Assembly (NCBI RefSeq): GCF_008831285.2
Contig: NC_045141.1
Span: 14,432,106 to 14,496,105 of the forward strand
Direction of reading: 5' to 3'
Source of the DNA: Nymphaea colorata
Taxonomy: Eukaryota; Streptophyta; Magnoliopsida; Nymphaeales; Nymphaeaceae
DNA length: 64,000 nt
Numbering within the stretch: position 1 is the stretch's first letter; each line of letters begins with the position of its first letter. The position numbers were made by a program, and so were the translations under genes. This document shows positions 1 to 13,211 of the stretch, one piece after another. The notes below the pieces were generated by a model. The model searched no databases. It saw only the letters and a program-made list of their open reading frames with translations, and was not told the origin of the DNA.

Positions 1-44
1 GGAGGGCCAGTTCTCAGCTTGTCTTTGCAGATTAGTTATATCGG

Positions 45-3005
45 TTAGCAAGCCGGCAGAATTCCTGTGGACGACAGAAAATTGTTGGCACCATTTCTGA
101 AGATGTATTTCCACTTTTCAATTACCAAAAGAGCTTGTTTAGTGTGGTCAGACGGTTCAAGTATCTGAAGGGCATCACTAAGATGGCATTCAACTGTGCA
201 ACCACTGGATACTAAACGGATGAAAGTGAACAGATGTTCCCATGGCTTCTTAACGGAAAAACGATTTAGAATTAGAGGTTTGTGATGAATGAATTTGAAA
301 ACATCAGCAGTAGAGAGAGAGCTGAAACGAACTTAATTAACGGAGCCAATGTACAAAGATACACCAGCTCCCAATGAGTGTTGAGAGGGGAACAACAAAC
401 CTTAAAACAGAAATTAAGTAGAAACAATGGAAGGTAGAAACAAATACATCAAATCCTGAAGGTGGCTAGCTCTCTGATGAGAGAGACCTCACTCCAAACC
501 GTGGATGCAATGGCCGAATGATTGCATGTTGCATTCCTAAAAAGAATGTCATTCCTGATAGTCCAAAACCACAAAAATACAAACAGTCAGATCTTCCAAA
601 GCAGCCTCCACCATTAGATATACTAATATGCTTTGGACCAAGTAATAAATTTCTAGCAAGGACCGAGATGATATTATTGGTGCTGAAGTTCTCCATGTAG
701 CAAGAAAGACATGATGAACCTTGTTGTAGTACCAAAACAAGTGAAGAGGGGATTCTTTATATAGGGCCAAAAGGCCCCCTAGCCCATGAAAAGCTAGGTT
801 TAACCCCACCATGGCCTACAAATGGATCTAAATAATTTTGAAAGGTCTAATAAAACAATAGACAATGGTTTCAGAATCTCTCTTTCAAGCACACCTCTGC
901 TCCTCCAAAAACTTGTGAAAGTTCATAACTGGTAGTGTTAAATAAATCGAAATTGTGAGCAGAAGCCATCAAAACAGTAAAACTTACCAAAGTTAGTGAT
1001 TATCCATGTAATCCTGTGAATTAACAGAGGACAAGCTTTTAGGTTCAAACTTTCAAATTGGTTTACTCTTCAAGTCTTCATTAAAGAAAAGGAGGTGGTT
1101 GTCCGTCAGCTCGATCGGGAAGCAAATCGCATTCGTAGAAGCACCTTTTGGATTTGGACCTTCAGGGTAGTGCTAATCATAGTTCGCATATGAAGGCTTC
1201 TCTTGAATAAATCAATGATTTATTCAACATAATCACAAGAACCCATTATTTTTTTTTCAAAAACCCGATAAAAACGTCAAAAACAATGAAAACAAAAAAC
1301 TCAACTTTTTCTCTTTTTTTAAAAAACCTCCAAAGTGATTTTTTCGTGTTCTTTTCAGGTTCTTTTTTTAAAAGCACTTACGCTAAATTATTTATGTTCC
1401 TTTCTACCATTACTGAAACCTCATTTTTATCATTTTATCAAGTTATTTTTTCATATTTTCTTGTTAACTTTTCATTTATTTTACTTTCCTATTCTTTATT
1501 ATTTTTTCTCTTCCAAAAAATTGCCGAATTTTTCCTTTGATTTTCAGCTCGACTGAAAAATACCCCGAAAAAAAACTCACCATTTAAAATCTGTTAACGA
1601 TACTTGTGACTATAAAATCAATCATATGATAGACATATCACATTAGAGGTCCAGAGTAAACAAGTTAGTAATCAATCATCTTACTAATTTCATTTATACA
1701 AGTTCCAAACTAATCATTTGAAAGATTTGCTTTTCCTATTAAACTAATAACTTTGTTTTACTAAATTCTTGAATTTTATCAAATGCGATTAGTAATTTGG
1801 TTACTTGTAAAAAATTCTCATGGGAAGTCTCTGTTCTACTTTTCCACATTTCACATATGTAATTAAATTCACTTTTCGCATGTGCAGTTGTGTTTCCAAT
1901 TTATACATCTGTGTTCTCATCTCAATCTTTACTGATTACAACCTGACGATGAATGACACCTACAAGAAGCAAAGGTTCATCTTCTGAAAGTATCTTTTTA
2001 TGAGCCTTACGAGTGGTTCGGCTTTCCCACTAGTTAAACCAGACCTTATCAATTTAGCCTTTATCGTTAAATTAATGAATTATCACAGTTTGCTGGTTAG
2101 TTTCCAACTCCTAAATAAAATTCATTAGAGTTACAAAATTAATCATAATTTAGTACTTCTCGTGATACGAAACCGATTAGTGCATTCAAAAGCCATGTTG
2201 ATAAAAATATTTGGCCAGAAATGTGCTCAAGAAATCTAGAGATTACAAAAGCCTCAAGCGAGGATCTAACATGAAATCCAAGCTACACAATCTGGCTCGC
2301 GATGGAGGAAAAACTTCTTAACCTATTAAGACCTGAAATTCTTTTTCAGGTACCTCTTGGCTGCCAAGCATGCAACCAAAAGAATCACGTTAACAGAGAC
2401 AACTTACGTTGAACAACCTCAGTTGTCCAGCAAGCCACTTCGATCTTAAAAATGAAGGCCCGGAATAAACAGGAGGCTGTTGAAATATGCTGGACCTTTA
2501 ATGGTTTCGTGCAAAGGAAATTTGCATGGGATGTGACGCGTGAAGCAGATGGAGAAGCAAACGCTTAAAAAATACTAAAAGGGACAAGTTTCTGAGTTCT
2601 TTCCACCATCAAAGATGTCCAACCTTGAAATTCAAGCGTCCAGATGAAGGATGTAACTTTCAGCAAATTCTACGTGGGTAATTTCATTGTATTAATGAAA
2701 CAAACAATGAGCAAAATGTTGTGGCTTAAGGATTCCCACTTAAGATCGTCCGTTTAAGCGTTTATTGATTGCACCTTAGAATTACTAAATTGGAGTATAT
2801 TCTCATTTTGTTCCCCTGAATTTTCGAGCAATTGACAGGCAGGGGCCTGGTTAACCTCAGCATACAAAAAAATCTTGAGCTTGAACACTTGAACTGATCC
2901 CCCCACTACATCCGACCTAAAGTTTAGTGTATTACATTTACCTTGTATCAGGACAGAGAATATATTGGTTAGCATACAAACAACTGGAGTATAAAGCACA
3001 TCCTC
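45..3005 (-). CDS. Unidentified multi-exon gene, 3' part (partial model)
   Basis: I do not recognise the family. On the minus strand a chain of exons with matching phases reads as protein. Proposed exons in transcription order: 2775-3005, 2408-2563, 2169-2282, 1943-2029, 1067-1172, 895-928, 624-690, 493-536 and 45-321, with stop TAA at 45-47. From 2563 onward every junction has an AG acceptor, a GT donor and a consistent phase. Readable peptides include KAHKKILSEDEPLLLVGVIH, KWLAGQLRLFN and KKPWEHLFTFIRLVSSGC. The leucine-rich helical character would suit an alpha-solenoid, but that is a guess. The join between 2775-3005 and 2408-2563 is not solved. An in-frame TAA lies at 2498-2500, so either the exon begins after it (weak acceptor near 2492) or the gene is broken there. 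The 5' end was not found. The next gene upstream, SYT5, is on the same strand about 680 bases away. Confidence 0.5.
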
Positions 3006-3685
3006 CTATGAAATATTAGGATACATAAATGACACACACCAGATCATAATGGTGCATTCATCTCTCTGCCAAAGACTTACCACAATGATCGGAATTGCTT
3101 AATCGCAAAAAATTTAACCATCCACTAGGAAAATGGTTACCAACCATTTTCCGAGTCATATAAGCACCAAATTCAAAATTTCCAAGACAAAAAAAGCCGT
3201 TTCTCGACCAGGAATTTTGATGGTCATCTTACAGGTGCCCTTTGTAGATGCAAATTAAAAACCACAAGGGCATTCCATGGCAATCAAAACAGCCTCATGT
3301 ACAACACATGATAAAAAAATGAATACCATCATTACATCAGTAGTTCCCACTTTGACTTTGTATTACCCCCACTTTCTTTAACTCCACTCCCTTCATCTCA
3401 CATGGTCTACAGTAGGCCGTTACTCACTTGGGGCACTGATTATTGTCGTACTTACATGATAGAAGCACTAAGAATTTTTACAACAAGCTCGGAAAGAAAG
3501 CTAGAATAGAATAGGCTTCATCCTTACAATTTTATTTCAAGACGCCAGTAAATTGATCAACTGCAACAGATTGGTCATTATCTGCAGTGAATATGACTGG
3601 AATCCTGGGGATACCACCGCTCTGCATTCCCATTAGTTGAAAAAGCCATGTACCTTTCTGGGCTGTCTTGGACTTCAAAGTGATA
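3006..3685. other. Gap between unidentified gene and SYT5 stop codon
   Basis: This stretch should hold the SYT5 3' UTR (3531 to 3685) and either the promoter or further 5' exons of the downstream minus-strand gene. I see no clear coding exon in it. Open frames around 3532-3756 on the minus strand are out of frame with the last SYT5 exon and look like UTR. Confidence 0.5.
3531..3536 (-). terminator. Candidate polyadenylation signal of SYT5
   Basis: The minus strand reads AATAAA here, about 150 bases after the SYT5 stop codon at 3686-3688, a normal distance for a plant 3' UTR. The motif is common in AT-rich DNA, so transcript ends are needed to confirm it. Confidence 0.45.
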
Positions 3686-6600
3686 TCAGGAATCACGATA
3701 TATGGGTTGCGGAGTCCATTTAAGATGCAAATGCAGCTTTCCAGATTTGGCATCATCTAGTGGAAATTCATCCTTGTATTCTCCCACCATTATAACCTTT
3801 GTGAGGGTCAAAATGCATCTTCCCATATAGTCCTGAGTTGAACACCAATAAGTATCAGGGCACACACTATGCAAATAACAAAACTTATACACCACTAAAA
3901 CAAGAAATGACAAGTCACCAGATTCTGATTCACATGAAATATGGAAGCTAGGTTAAGTGGGTACCCAATATATGCTGATTATAAAAAAGATCAAGAATAC
4001 AAAAGATAGATATGACTGCAAAGTCCCTCCCCACTCAGTCAAGCCTATCGTTTCAAAAGGAGCTGAGAGGAACATCAGACCGGTGTACAATTCAATTATC
4101 AAAGACTAAATTTCTTGAACTAATACTACACAGCTTTTAGCTTTCCTTCATATAGTGAACAACAAAAGTTACAAAATATGTACCTTCTTCAAGGTGTCAT
4201 GATCCTAAACTTCAAAAAATTACCTTCTTAAAGGTGTCATGATCGTAAACTTCCAAAATCAACATGTCGTGCAACCCATCCTCAACAACAAAGTCAAAGG
4301 TTTGGTTCCAGACAGGGTTCAGGCTCTCATTCACGACCTGCAAACATTTGATTAGTTGTCTCTCCAGCTCATTAACTCAGGAGGAGATTTTTCAAAAGAA
4401 CAGAAAAGTGCAAAAAATAAATACTCTGGTCTTATTTTTAGCTTCTGTTTTCTTCATCTGAACCACAACAAAAGGATCAGACTTTCCCAGTAAATCCATT
4501 GCAGGCAAGTCTTCTGCCGAAATTACAGTCACTGACAGTACACCCCTGATTATGACATCCCTTTTCCTGTGCACTGCGTTCCTCTCAGCATCAGTAGTAT
4601 CAGTGCCATTTGCTCCACTTTTAAGCGCTTTCTCTAATGAGGTCATTGAATACCTTGCATCAGCAAATGGATTGGTAAATCCATTGGGCATGCCATAGGG
4701 ACAGTAGAGAAGCTCCAGTTGTACCTATCAGACGAGATGAGAATTTAAGAAAATCCATGAACATGTTGCACGTGTCAATTTTTAGTTGCAGCAAACTGAT
4801 CCTGTTGCTCACTGCCAATATAGAGCTTCTAAATTTGCTGAATTCAACACTGCCTCTCTTCACTAACGGAAATATCATCTAAAGCCACTCCTTTCCTCAA
4901 CTTATGTGATAGTGGAATGATTTACAGAAAAGCAACAGTTACTTACTTGACCACGATACTTGTTATCTCGCTGAATCTCCAGATCTTTTACTAATTTCAA
5001 CCACACATCTTTCACTTTTCCTGGCACAAGGTCTTTCAGTTTTATTTGAGCACAACCAATAAGCTCTGATGCTTGTATTCCTTCATCATCATAGATCTTC
5101 ACCACTAAATGTTGTGTGGTGGCATCCTCAACAATAAACTCAAAATGTTCATTCCAGACAGGGTTCAGATCATTATTCTGCAACAGAGGTCACAAAATGA
5201 AAAGCTAAAGAATAAAAATAGAAACAATTTTGAATCATAAAGAAATGTAGTTTTAAGTTGGATCTTACAATTACTCTGCTCTTCTTCATTTTATCAGGCA
5301 ATGGCCGTATGTATAACACAGCAAAAGGATCAGATTTCCCTATGAGATCTTTGTTTGTCAAATCTTTTGCCTGCACAAGCTTAACTTCTAATGTTCCAAC
5401 AGGTTTCAACTCCAAGTCACTGCAAAAAAATAGTAATTTCTACTTCAGGGCAAGCAGCTTAAGCTAAGCTAGCAATATTGACAAACTGGATGTGGAATTT
5501 GTACCTGTAGTCACCAGGTAAAATGGGAATAACTTTTCGAACTGGCCACGTTATTGAATCCTCAATAGCATCTCGAATCATTCCCTGATAAAAAATGAAA
5601 TCAGCATGATTGAATTTGGTACCACATATGCTGTAGAAAAACCTAACTTATGCTTCGAAAACACACAGTGGAATATGAAAGTACGACCATAAAGGACTAT
5701 AAGCATGATTGCCATGTCAAAGAATTTGAGCATCATTAATGAGATGGGAACCTCTATGGCATCAGAAATCCCTGGAATTGATGATATTTCCCCACCAACA
5801 ACCTTAAGTGTGAAATCAAGCTTTTTCTGCAAGAAAACAATCTACAAGTTAGTATGCAGTATTTATCATGTCGTAAAAACAGGATGACGTTGCAGGTATA
5901 ATGGGAGGCAAATCTTGTTACTGAATGAGAAAGAATTTACCTGTATCTTTTGTACAGAATCAGAATCTATTGGCCTTTTTAAATATTTTCTTAATTAAAT
6001 AAAATAATAAAATTATTTATTGTGATTATTTTTATGAAATAAAGGACTGATACGGCTGAATAGGTCAGCTGCAGAATTGCTCTATCTTTAGCAATTAAAA
6101 GGAAATTATCAGCCCTTATAGTTTCTATGCAACGCAGAAACAATAGTTAAGCCGACACAGCTTGCCATTGATAATATTGATAAAGACAATTAAGACAGAC
6201 GAGTCACCTTCTCTCTCAGTGAATATGAGATAGCACCTATTTTTATGAAATAAAGGACTGATACAGCTGAATAGGTCAGCTGCAGAATTGCTCTATCCTT
6301 AGCAATTAAAAGGAAATTATCAGCCCTTGTAGTTTCTATGCAACGCAGAAACAATAGTTAAGCCGACACAGCTTGCCATTGATAATATTGATAAAGACAA
6401 TTAAGACAGAAGAGTCACCTTCTCTCTCAGTGAATATGAGATAGCACCAAAGCATGGGAGCGCCTCCACCAATGGTCTGAATATTAGCCTAAACACCCCA
6501 GTAAAGCCAATGTCCTTTACCTGTAGAGTATGAAGAATATAACTATTCGTAAAGTAGTTACCTATCAAATAGTAAACATTTCATGTCAAATGTCAACATC

Positions 6601-9600
6601 TAACAATTCCAATAACTATGTGCTTCATAATTAGTCACTAATATCACCAATATTTTTGACATATCATGTCATTAGAAACTATACATCGGAAAACAGAGTT
6701 TCAGAGATGAACTTGTCAGCATTGTCACATATAAGGAAAACCTTGCGAGAAAAATGAATATGAATGTTCTTATTTTTATATTTGTTCTTCCAATAGATAC
6801 ACAATTCATTTACACTTGTGCAAAAAATTACTACCTAATCATGCCACTTTCATGTTTATTCTGTAACATCTTATTCTTTTTGAACTTCTTACCACAAATT
6901 TCCTGAAGTTTTTCCAAATATTTATAAAAAAAATTCCTGAATGGGAAGATCAAATAGCTTTTTTTTTTTTGAGAAAACTACATCTACACATGGTCTATTA
7001 GTGTGAATACACAAGGAGCTTTTGCACTATAAGCATGTTCAGAAGCTTTTTCCTACAGGGAAGACATTCAAAAAGCAACCTTAAGAAAAAAGAAGCAAGA
7101 TATAGGGATTTCACAATATGTGAGCACCAGTTTGCACCAATCTCAACTACCCAGCCATGATAAATCATATGGTTATAAAGACTGTCAACTCAAAAGAAAG
7201 TTGCTAATCAAAACGTGTGATTGTTAGTTGACTTTTGAACTTGTGAGCCATCTGATCAAATTGATCCAATTGTTGAGGTTAATACACAAAAGAGCTCAAC
7301 TTCACATAGGTTTTAAAATTGGTGTATATTATACATAAGCCTCGTGCCTCTGCATCCAAGTTTTCTGAAAATACTCTGCACCAGTGTCTTCACCCACACC
7401 CGCACCCATGTGACATATTCTAATGTGTCTGTGTTGTGTATTTGTGTGTGCACGCATGGGTAGCATATGTGTGCATATGAATGAAGGTCTGTATCATCCA
7501 TTACCTGGATAGGAAGAGAGACACCAACTCTAGTACGAACATCAAGTACAATGCTTGGATTACCATCCCACTGCATCTCCAACTCCATGGTTATCCCACT
7601 GTTGCCATCATCTACGATTGATACCCCTGTTGAGACATACATGATTTGTATGAACTGAAGAAGTTTGTTTCAAAGAAAACTGTCCTTTCAGGTGAAGGAC
7701 CTTGGAGACAGAGACATCTCTTTCGACTAAAACTATCACAACAAAGAAAATGATATTCACACTTTAAAAAAAGTTTGGCATGAAAATAATCACAACTCAT
7801 GTAACATACATTGAGAGTGTAACCTATCATCATAGATTCATCACATTATACCTACCAAATAATATTTTAGGTCAATAGAAAATAACCTCATATATATTTT
7901 GAAAATAAAGTGATTGCTATCTGTCAGCCAGCTCATGAGAGGTTACTAAGAGCTTAAGACTACTAACGTCAATTTAAGGCACTAAGCAATTTGACTTCCT
8001 TCATGCATGCTTGTTAATGTTCAGTGTAAATAAGAACTTTTTGAACTGATGAAATAAGCACATATTATGAACTTCAACAGAAGCCACTATGTCATCTCAC
8101 TGGTAGTCCTATATTTTCTTCTTAGCAAATAAATACCCCAGAAAAATGGTGGCACCAAGTTCCAGAAGGACTTGAAGCGTAGCTAGATCAGAGCATATCA
8201 CATTTTCAATTTGTTCCAGTGAAATAATTGCAAGTGTAGTTTGATATTCTTGACAGTAGATACTAAATTGCTTAGGAGATTGAATAATTGAATAAACAGG
8301 AAAGAAGGTAGATCTTACCAGTAAACTGTGGAGCAACGGTACCAAGGGTAAGCTTAGAAAATTTAAGAGAGGACAAGATCACTGGCCGATATTGTTCAAG
8401 AACTGGCTCCACAGAACTTTTAATCAGGTCAGATGCTGCCTGTAATGGATTTAAAAAAAATAAAAGAGAATTTCAGTTGTAAAGATCTGCTTGTACATTA
8501 CCCCAGGCATCATTAAAGGAAGAAAAGCAAAGAAAAAAAAAATCTATGCCTCAATTAGGAAATGAAAGATATTTAAAGCAAAAGTTGCATGGCGAAAATA
8601 AAATACCTCATTAACATAAGGCCAGATCTTCACAAGTTCCTGGTTCAGCCATTTCAACTGAAAATTAGAAAGAGTCAGTTTCTGGAATTCGAGAAACACC
8701 TCTGAAGTTCAGGCAATAACACAAAACAGAATATGTTTTTACTTACCTTTTGACGGTCAGAGAAAACAACCCATGAAGGATAAAATGGAGCAGGAAGAAG
8801 TTTCCGTGAGTCTTCCACTGTCATTCTAGACAAGGATGCTATGGCAACAGCCTGTGAAAAATGAGTTAGTTTCTATTAACAGTGGCTGTAGGTGACCTTA
8901 TTTGCAGTGTGAGTAATAAATTCCACTTCACTCCAATTTTCCTTTCTGATTTGATGTTTCTTTACACCGAACATCACCACAAAGTCTTGATGAGAATTGT
9001 AACCAGTCTTATGTTCTATATTTTAAGAAAGGCATCCATTTCGAGAAAAGAAAAGTTGTATATTAAGAAAAATTGTAGAAATAGTTGAGTAAGAAGAGAC
9101 AGGATACGTCTAAAAGATTAACGTACGTGACAGTTTGAGTTGACAGTGTGTTCCAAAATATTTTCTGGAAAAATGTGCCTGGAATTAGGTTTAAGGCATA
9201 CTGAATTTACAGAAGAAACACGATAACCAACCAACCTAGAATAATTTTTTCAATGAGAAAGTAAGTTCATAGATGTCCCAACAACTTTCCCATGTTAATC
9301 CTTACAAAAAAATGACCGAATCTATTCAATAATCACGACGCATAGGCTAGTGTTCTCTACTCAGAGGTTTGATGCCGGACCTTTTTTTTTTTTCATGACA
9401 GCAAGTTTTATTATGCTGTAACAAATATTTAAATAAAGGCAGTCAATGGAAAAGAGCTCGTGATCTTGAGCTAGACGTAGTGAAACCCCAAAAGAAGAAC
9501 TAATTTTCAGAAACTGCGAGACATAAACAGAATGTAGACCGAGGAAAGTTCAGAGAATCAACAAAATCATAATTAATCCATCACCAAATAACTGCTTATC

Positions 9601-9979
9601 AAGAAAAGGATTCCCATAGCGAGCGCTACAGCCATCCAACTGTTGTTGGCAGCGAAAGAACCATCAGAAGTAGCAATCGACGTAGACCTTCGCGAATACC
9701 CAAAAGAACAAAATGTGGCACTCCCCTTGACAACCTAAGCCACACTTACATCACAATTGTGATGACAACCGGCCATACAAACCCAATTCACAAAGAATTC
9801 TCAAACCCTTGCCGAAACAGAAAGAACGAGATCAAATCCGGAAAAGCAACGAACAAAGAGAAACAGTCCCTCACCAGATCTCTCCTGATTTTCGACCGAG
9901 CATTCTCCGATCGAACAAAGACGACCACGACCCCTATTCCGAAAGCAATCCCGAGAATCAACCCGCTGAGGAATCCCAT
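3686..9979 (-). CDS. SYT5: Synaptotagmin, SYT5/SYT4 type (SMP domain plus two C2 domains)
   Basis: Plant synaptotagmin of the E-Syt/tricalbin family, expected to be anchored in the ER and to tether it to the plasma membrane, moving lipid through its SMP domain and binding Ca2+ and acidic lipids through C2 domains. Exons in transcription order: 9875-9979, 8747-8851, 8607-8657, 8319-8439, 7505-7626, 6419-6520, 5752-5826, 5505-5584, 5269-5419, 4947-5177, 4425-4724, 4224-4337, 3686-3832; 1704 nt, 567 aa. Start MGFLSGLILG is followed by a hydrophobic helix to about residue 22. SMP domain roughly 65-250 (WPYVNE, GITMELEMQWDGNP, LDFTLKVVGG). C2A about 262-375, with KDLIGKSDPF and a YDDEG loop. C2B about 440-555, with MDLLGKSDPF and YDHDTF, so the Ca2+-binding aspartates appear kept. 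It ends in QPIYRDS. Length, order and C-terminus match Arabidopsis SYT5/SYT4 as I remember them. Two tandem duplications sit at exon ends (see 4182-4260 and 6027-6448). Confidence 0.95.
4182..4260. repeat. 40-bp tandem duplication at the end of SYT5 exon 12
   Basis: Two units with a 40-base offset (4182-4221 and 4222 to about 4260), differing at a few positions. The unit at 4222 holds the real 3' end of exon 12 with its donor GTAATT. The second unit, downstream in the transcript, repeats the exon end and carries its own donor GTACAT. Using the second donor would read through the first, into an in-frame TGA within four codons. Confidence 0.85.
6027..6448. repeat. 211-bp direct tandem duplication spanning the end of SYT5 exon 6
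   Basis: Units 6027-6237 and 6238-6448 have the same length and differ at only about four positions. The 6238-6448 unit includes the last 30 nt of exon 6 (6419-6448), its donor, and the start of the intron. The other unit copies this 10-codon exon end and donor (6208-6237) further into the intron. The copy has no acceptor of its own in front of it, so the extra piece is an unpaired donor site. Confidence 0.95.
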
Positions 9980-11612
9980 CCTCCTTTCTTGCCTTCCTTC
10001 CGCCTCAAGAGTCAAAAGAACAGAATCGCCGTCCTTTCGGCACTCAAAAGGTCATAGAAGCAGCTGAACCCTCCGCTACCACCCACCATCCGAAAGAATC
10101 GGCCTCCTCCCCCAGTAACATTCTGGAAACAATGAGCTCGACAGAGATTTCTTCCCGAGGTTGACAATCAAAACAAAAAGGTCAGACTCAAAAAAGGAAA
10201 GGACAGGCGCGCTGGGGAAGCGAAAGTGGAGGGATCACCAATAGAGACAGCGAAGAAGGACACGGTAAGCACGAATTCCTTGCTTCTCTTGGATTCTCCT
10301 CCGAAACAACAAGAAGAAGAAGAAGAAGAGCAAGAAAGAAGAGTGTGATGCTTCCACGATGATTAGAGCATTGAATGCATTCGCAGAGGGGATCTTGATG
10401 CTTAATCCCATGCCTTGGAACTCCCATTTGGATTATTTGCCTTTTTCGTTTTTCCGCAGGGACACTTAAGGTATATTACCATTTTCATGCCTAGGTTGTA
10501 GATATTCACAAATTCGTGCCCATTTCTTTTGAGTATTTTAACTGGGATTTCCTTTGCAACTCATTTTAACTTGATTTTTTGGGTGAAAAGGGCGAATATT
10601 TAATACTGCCACTCAAATAAAGTTAAATATTTCACTTATTAATTCTTTATAGAGTATACTTGGTGCCTCAAGACACCGCATTTATTATATTTCAGTTTGT
10701 CTAATATACAACATAGGAGATTGATGCATTGTAGATTTGAAACAAAAACCAGTTGCTTAGTGAATTTCGAAGATCATTTTCACTTGAATTTCAACATTTA
10801 ATTTTTTTACATAACGATGGTTTCCTTATTTTATTCAAATAAATGATGTTTAGAATATATAATTTTTTTCACTAAAACAATAAAAAGATAATAAGAAATG
10901 TAAATAGTTCTAATCCGTGTCGAATTTTGGATTACTGTTTGGATCCGACTACCATTGCTTCGATATTTATATGTGATTCAATGGAATCTTCGTCAGATTT
11001 GGTTATGAAACTGCTGTTAGCAAAAAAGACAAGATCCCATGCAAAATGATTAAAGTGTAAATGCAGGTACTAACATGATAAATCTTTAAAAACATCACTG
11101 AATTTTGCAATTGCTTATAAAATGGAGATAAATTATTAAAGCCGCTTAGTTCTCCTTTTGTCTTTTTATTTATATCTAACGGCTTTTTGCCGACATGACC
11201 ATTTCAAGGGGCCCAGCACGATTTGGTCCGACTGGGTCTGGGTCCCACTACAAACGGATCGCACATTAAAATAAAGCATCCGATCCAAACGTTGCCGACA
11301 TTCTTGGACCTGGATCATTTAAAATAAGATTCGGATTTGAATGTTTTCCAAAAATTTTCTCTTGAGATTCAAGCCGATAAACGATCTGAATGCAGTCTTT
11401 ACGGGTGAAGGAAGCAGGATCTGACTTCATTTCTTTATTGGAATTTGGATCCGGTGGTAGGATATGAGCTTCAAATCCAGATTCAATTGTACACTTATCA
11501 GATCTTGTTTCGATTCAGTTCCGACGTGGGTAGAAGAGACAAGTTGAACCGATTATGGAATCGGTTGTAAGCAAATTTGTTTTTTTTTTTTTTTAATGTT
11601 TATTTAGAGGAA

Positions 11613-11712
11613 GAATCTGAGAATCCAAATCCAAAGTCCAAATCGCTATCAACCGAGGAATCTGAGAATCCAAATCCAAAGTCCAAATCGCTATCAACCG
11701 AGGAATCTGAGA
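11613..11712. repeat. 45-bp tandem repeat, two copies plus a stub
   Basis: Identical units at 11613-11657 and 11658-11702, followed by ten bases of a third at 11703. No coding content is seen. Perfect identity means the duplication is recent. Confidence 0.9.
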
Positions 11713-12180
11713 TCTGGCATTAGTTTAAGGTTGTGTTCTTCCAGTTTTACATTGATAAAAAATTCCGATTCAGGCTGAAGCAGTATTGACCGGTAAAGGG
11801 AAGGAGCCGGCAGTAACCACATGTATCGGCCGATACGGGACAAATAAAACGACACTTTTCTAGATCTAGAATTTGATCTCTGTTTGTCAGATCCCCAGTT
11901 ATTTTATTTCCTAACATCAAAATTGAATAGTTCAAACTAGTTTATGTCCTGAAATGCTAACGATAAGATTTGGATTTGCAACTAGATAACACGGAAGGAT
12001 CCAGACTAAGCTATTGACTTGGCTACTTGGGGCTTCATCATCAGATCCAATTGTGATAGTGGACTCATGTATACGAATCCGATGAACAATTCACAATCAA
12101 TATGGCAGGGAAAGGCAGTTGGATCGGTCCTTGTGAAATCAGTTTTGGTTCTAGATCCAAAAGAGCGTTTTAGGAAATGA

Positions 12181-12301
12181 TAGGTTGTTTGACAATGGGA
12201 ACGGTAACATACAACACTATAATATAGTGTTTCATGAATCTGTCTCAATTTTTAAAACAGCTACATGATCAGTACTATCCACATTACCAAACAGCCTCTT
12301 A
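12181..12301. mobile_element. Short MITE-like foldback
   Basis: The left end (AGGTTGTTTGACAATG) is an imperfect inverted copy of the right end, which reads AGGCTGTTTGGTAATG on the other strand; the interior is about 90 bases. The GGCTGTTTGG word is typical of plant miniature DNA transposons. I did not find a clear target-site duplication. Confidence 0.4.
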
Positions 12302-13005
12302 ATGACGCCAAAATAGGATACAGAAAAACTTGGTTTTGGTAGGTTCATTAAGATTGAAAAGATGAAAAACTAGCTGGAATGATCCATGTGATTCAGAGAC
12401 AATTGGCTTTTATAAATTTGGATTTAGTATCCAAATTTCTTTTGCAACATATTTAGCTTATCCAAATCCACTTCTTTGTACCTCCATTCTTGAAGCCTTG
12501 AACATTTATTTTCTATCCTTTTTGTTACCAAGATTGTATGATATTCTCAAGTCAACCGCTCTCAAATTCGACAAGGAATGTGAAGTGAGATTCCTTAGTG
12601 GAGTTGGTGGCATAGCTTTTGAAGTAGAAAAGTATAAAACAAAGGCTTTTTCACATTTTTATACTTCTTAGTGAAACTTGTAAGTGCAACAAAAAGACTA
12701 TTTAATGTCTTTTCAGTATTAAAAACAACATGTGAGTGTTCCATGAATTTGTAGATTCATGAGACACTTATTCAAATGTTTCATGAATCTGCATCAACTT
12801 TACGGCAAATGCATGAAATACTCTCATTATGTTCCTAATGTCAATTGATCGTTTATGGAGCAGAAAGTTGCCTATTTAGTTTTTCTACCATTCATAAAGG
12901 TGTAAATAGTTTGGCTTTGGTTGGATTCAATCTTACCAGATTCATCTAATCACATTCCATTCATTAATATCTCAACACAAGCCTCTTATTTTCACCGTTG
13001 TGACC

Positions 13006-13211
13006 TAAGCCTGGGTACCGGGCCCAAAAAAACCAGCTTGGGTCAGCCAGATAATATATAGGGCCGGCTCGAGTTGGCCTAATTATTTTATTATTATTTT
13101 TATTTAATAATAATATATATTTTATTATTAAAAACATGTTTTATATTTAAAAATATTTTTTATTTTAATGGGGGGTCTGAGCTCAGGTATTAGGTATCGG
13201 GCCCGAGCTTA
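13006..13211. mobile_element. hAT-like miniature element, family B
   Basis: GC-rich ends with GGGCCCGAG-type words flank a very AT-rich core. The left end is TAAGCCTGGG and the right end is GAGCTTA, an inverted pair. Same build as 13833-14200, 16640-16881 and 46102-46384. No internal gene. Confidence 0.6.

Noticed and set aside
983-1008. Possible 26-nt exon of the left-hand minus-strand gene
   Set aside because: It has splice-like borders, but the flanking exons join in correct phase without it, and including it breaks the frame.
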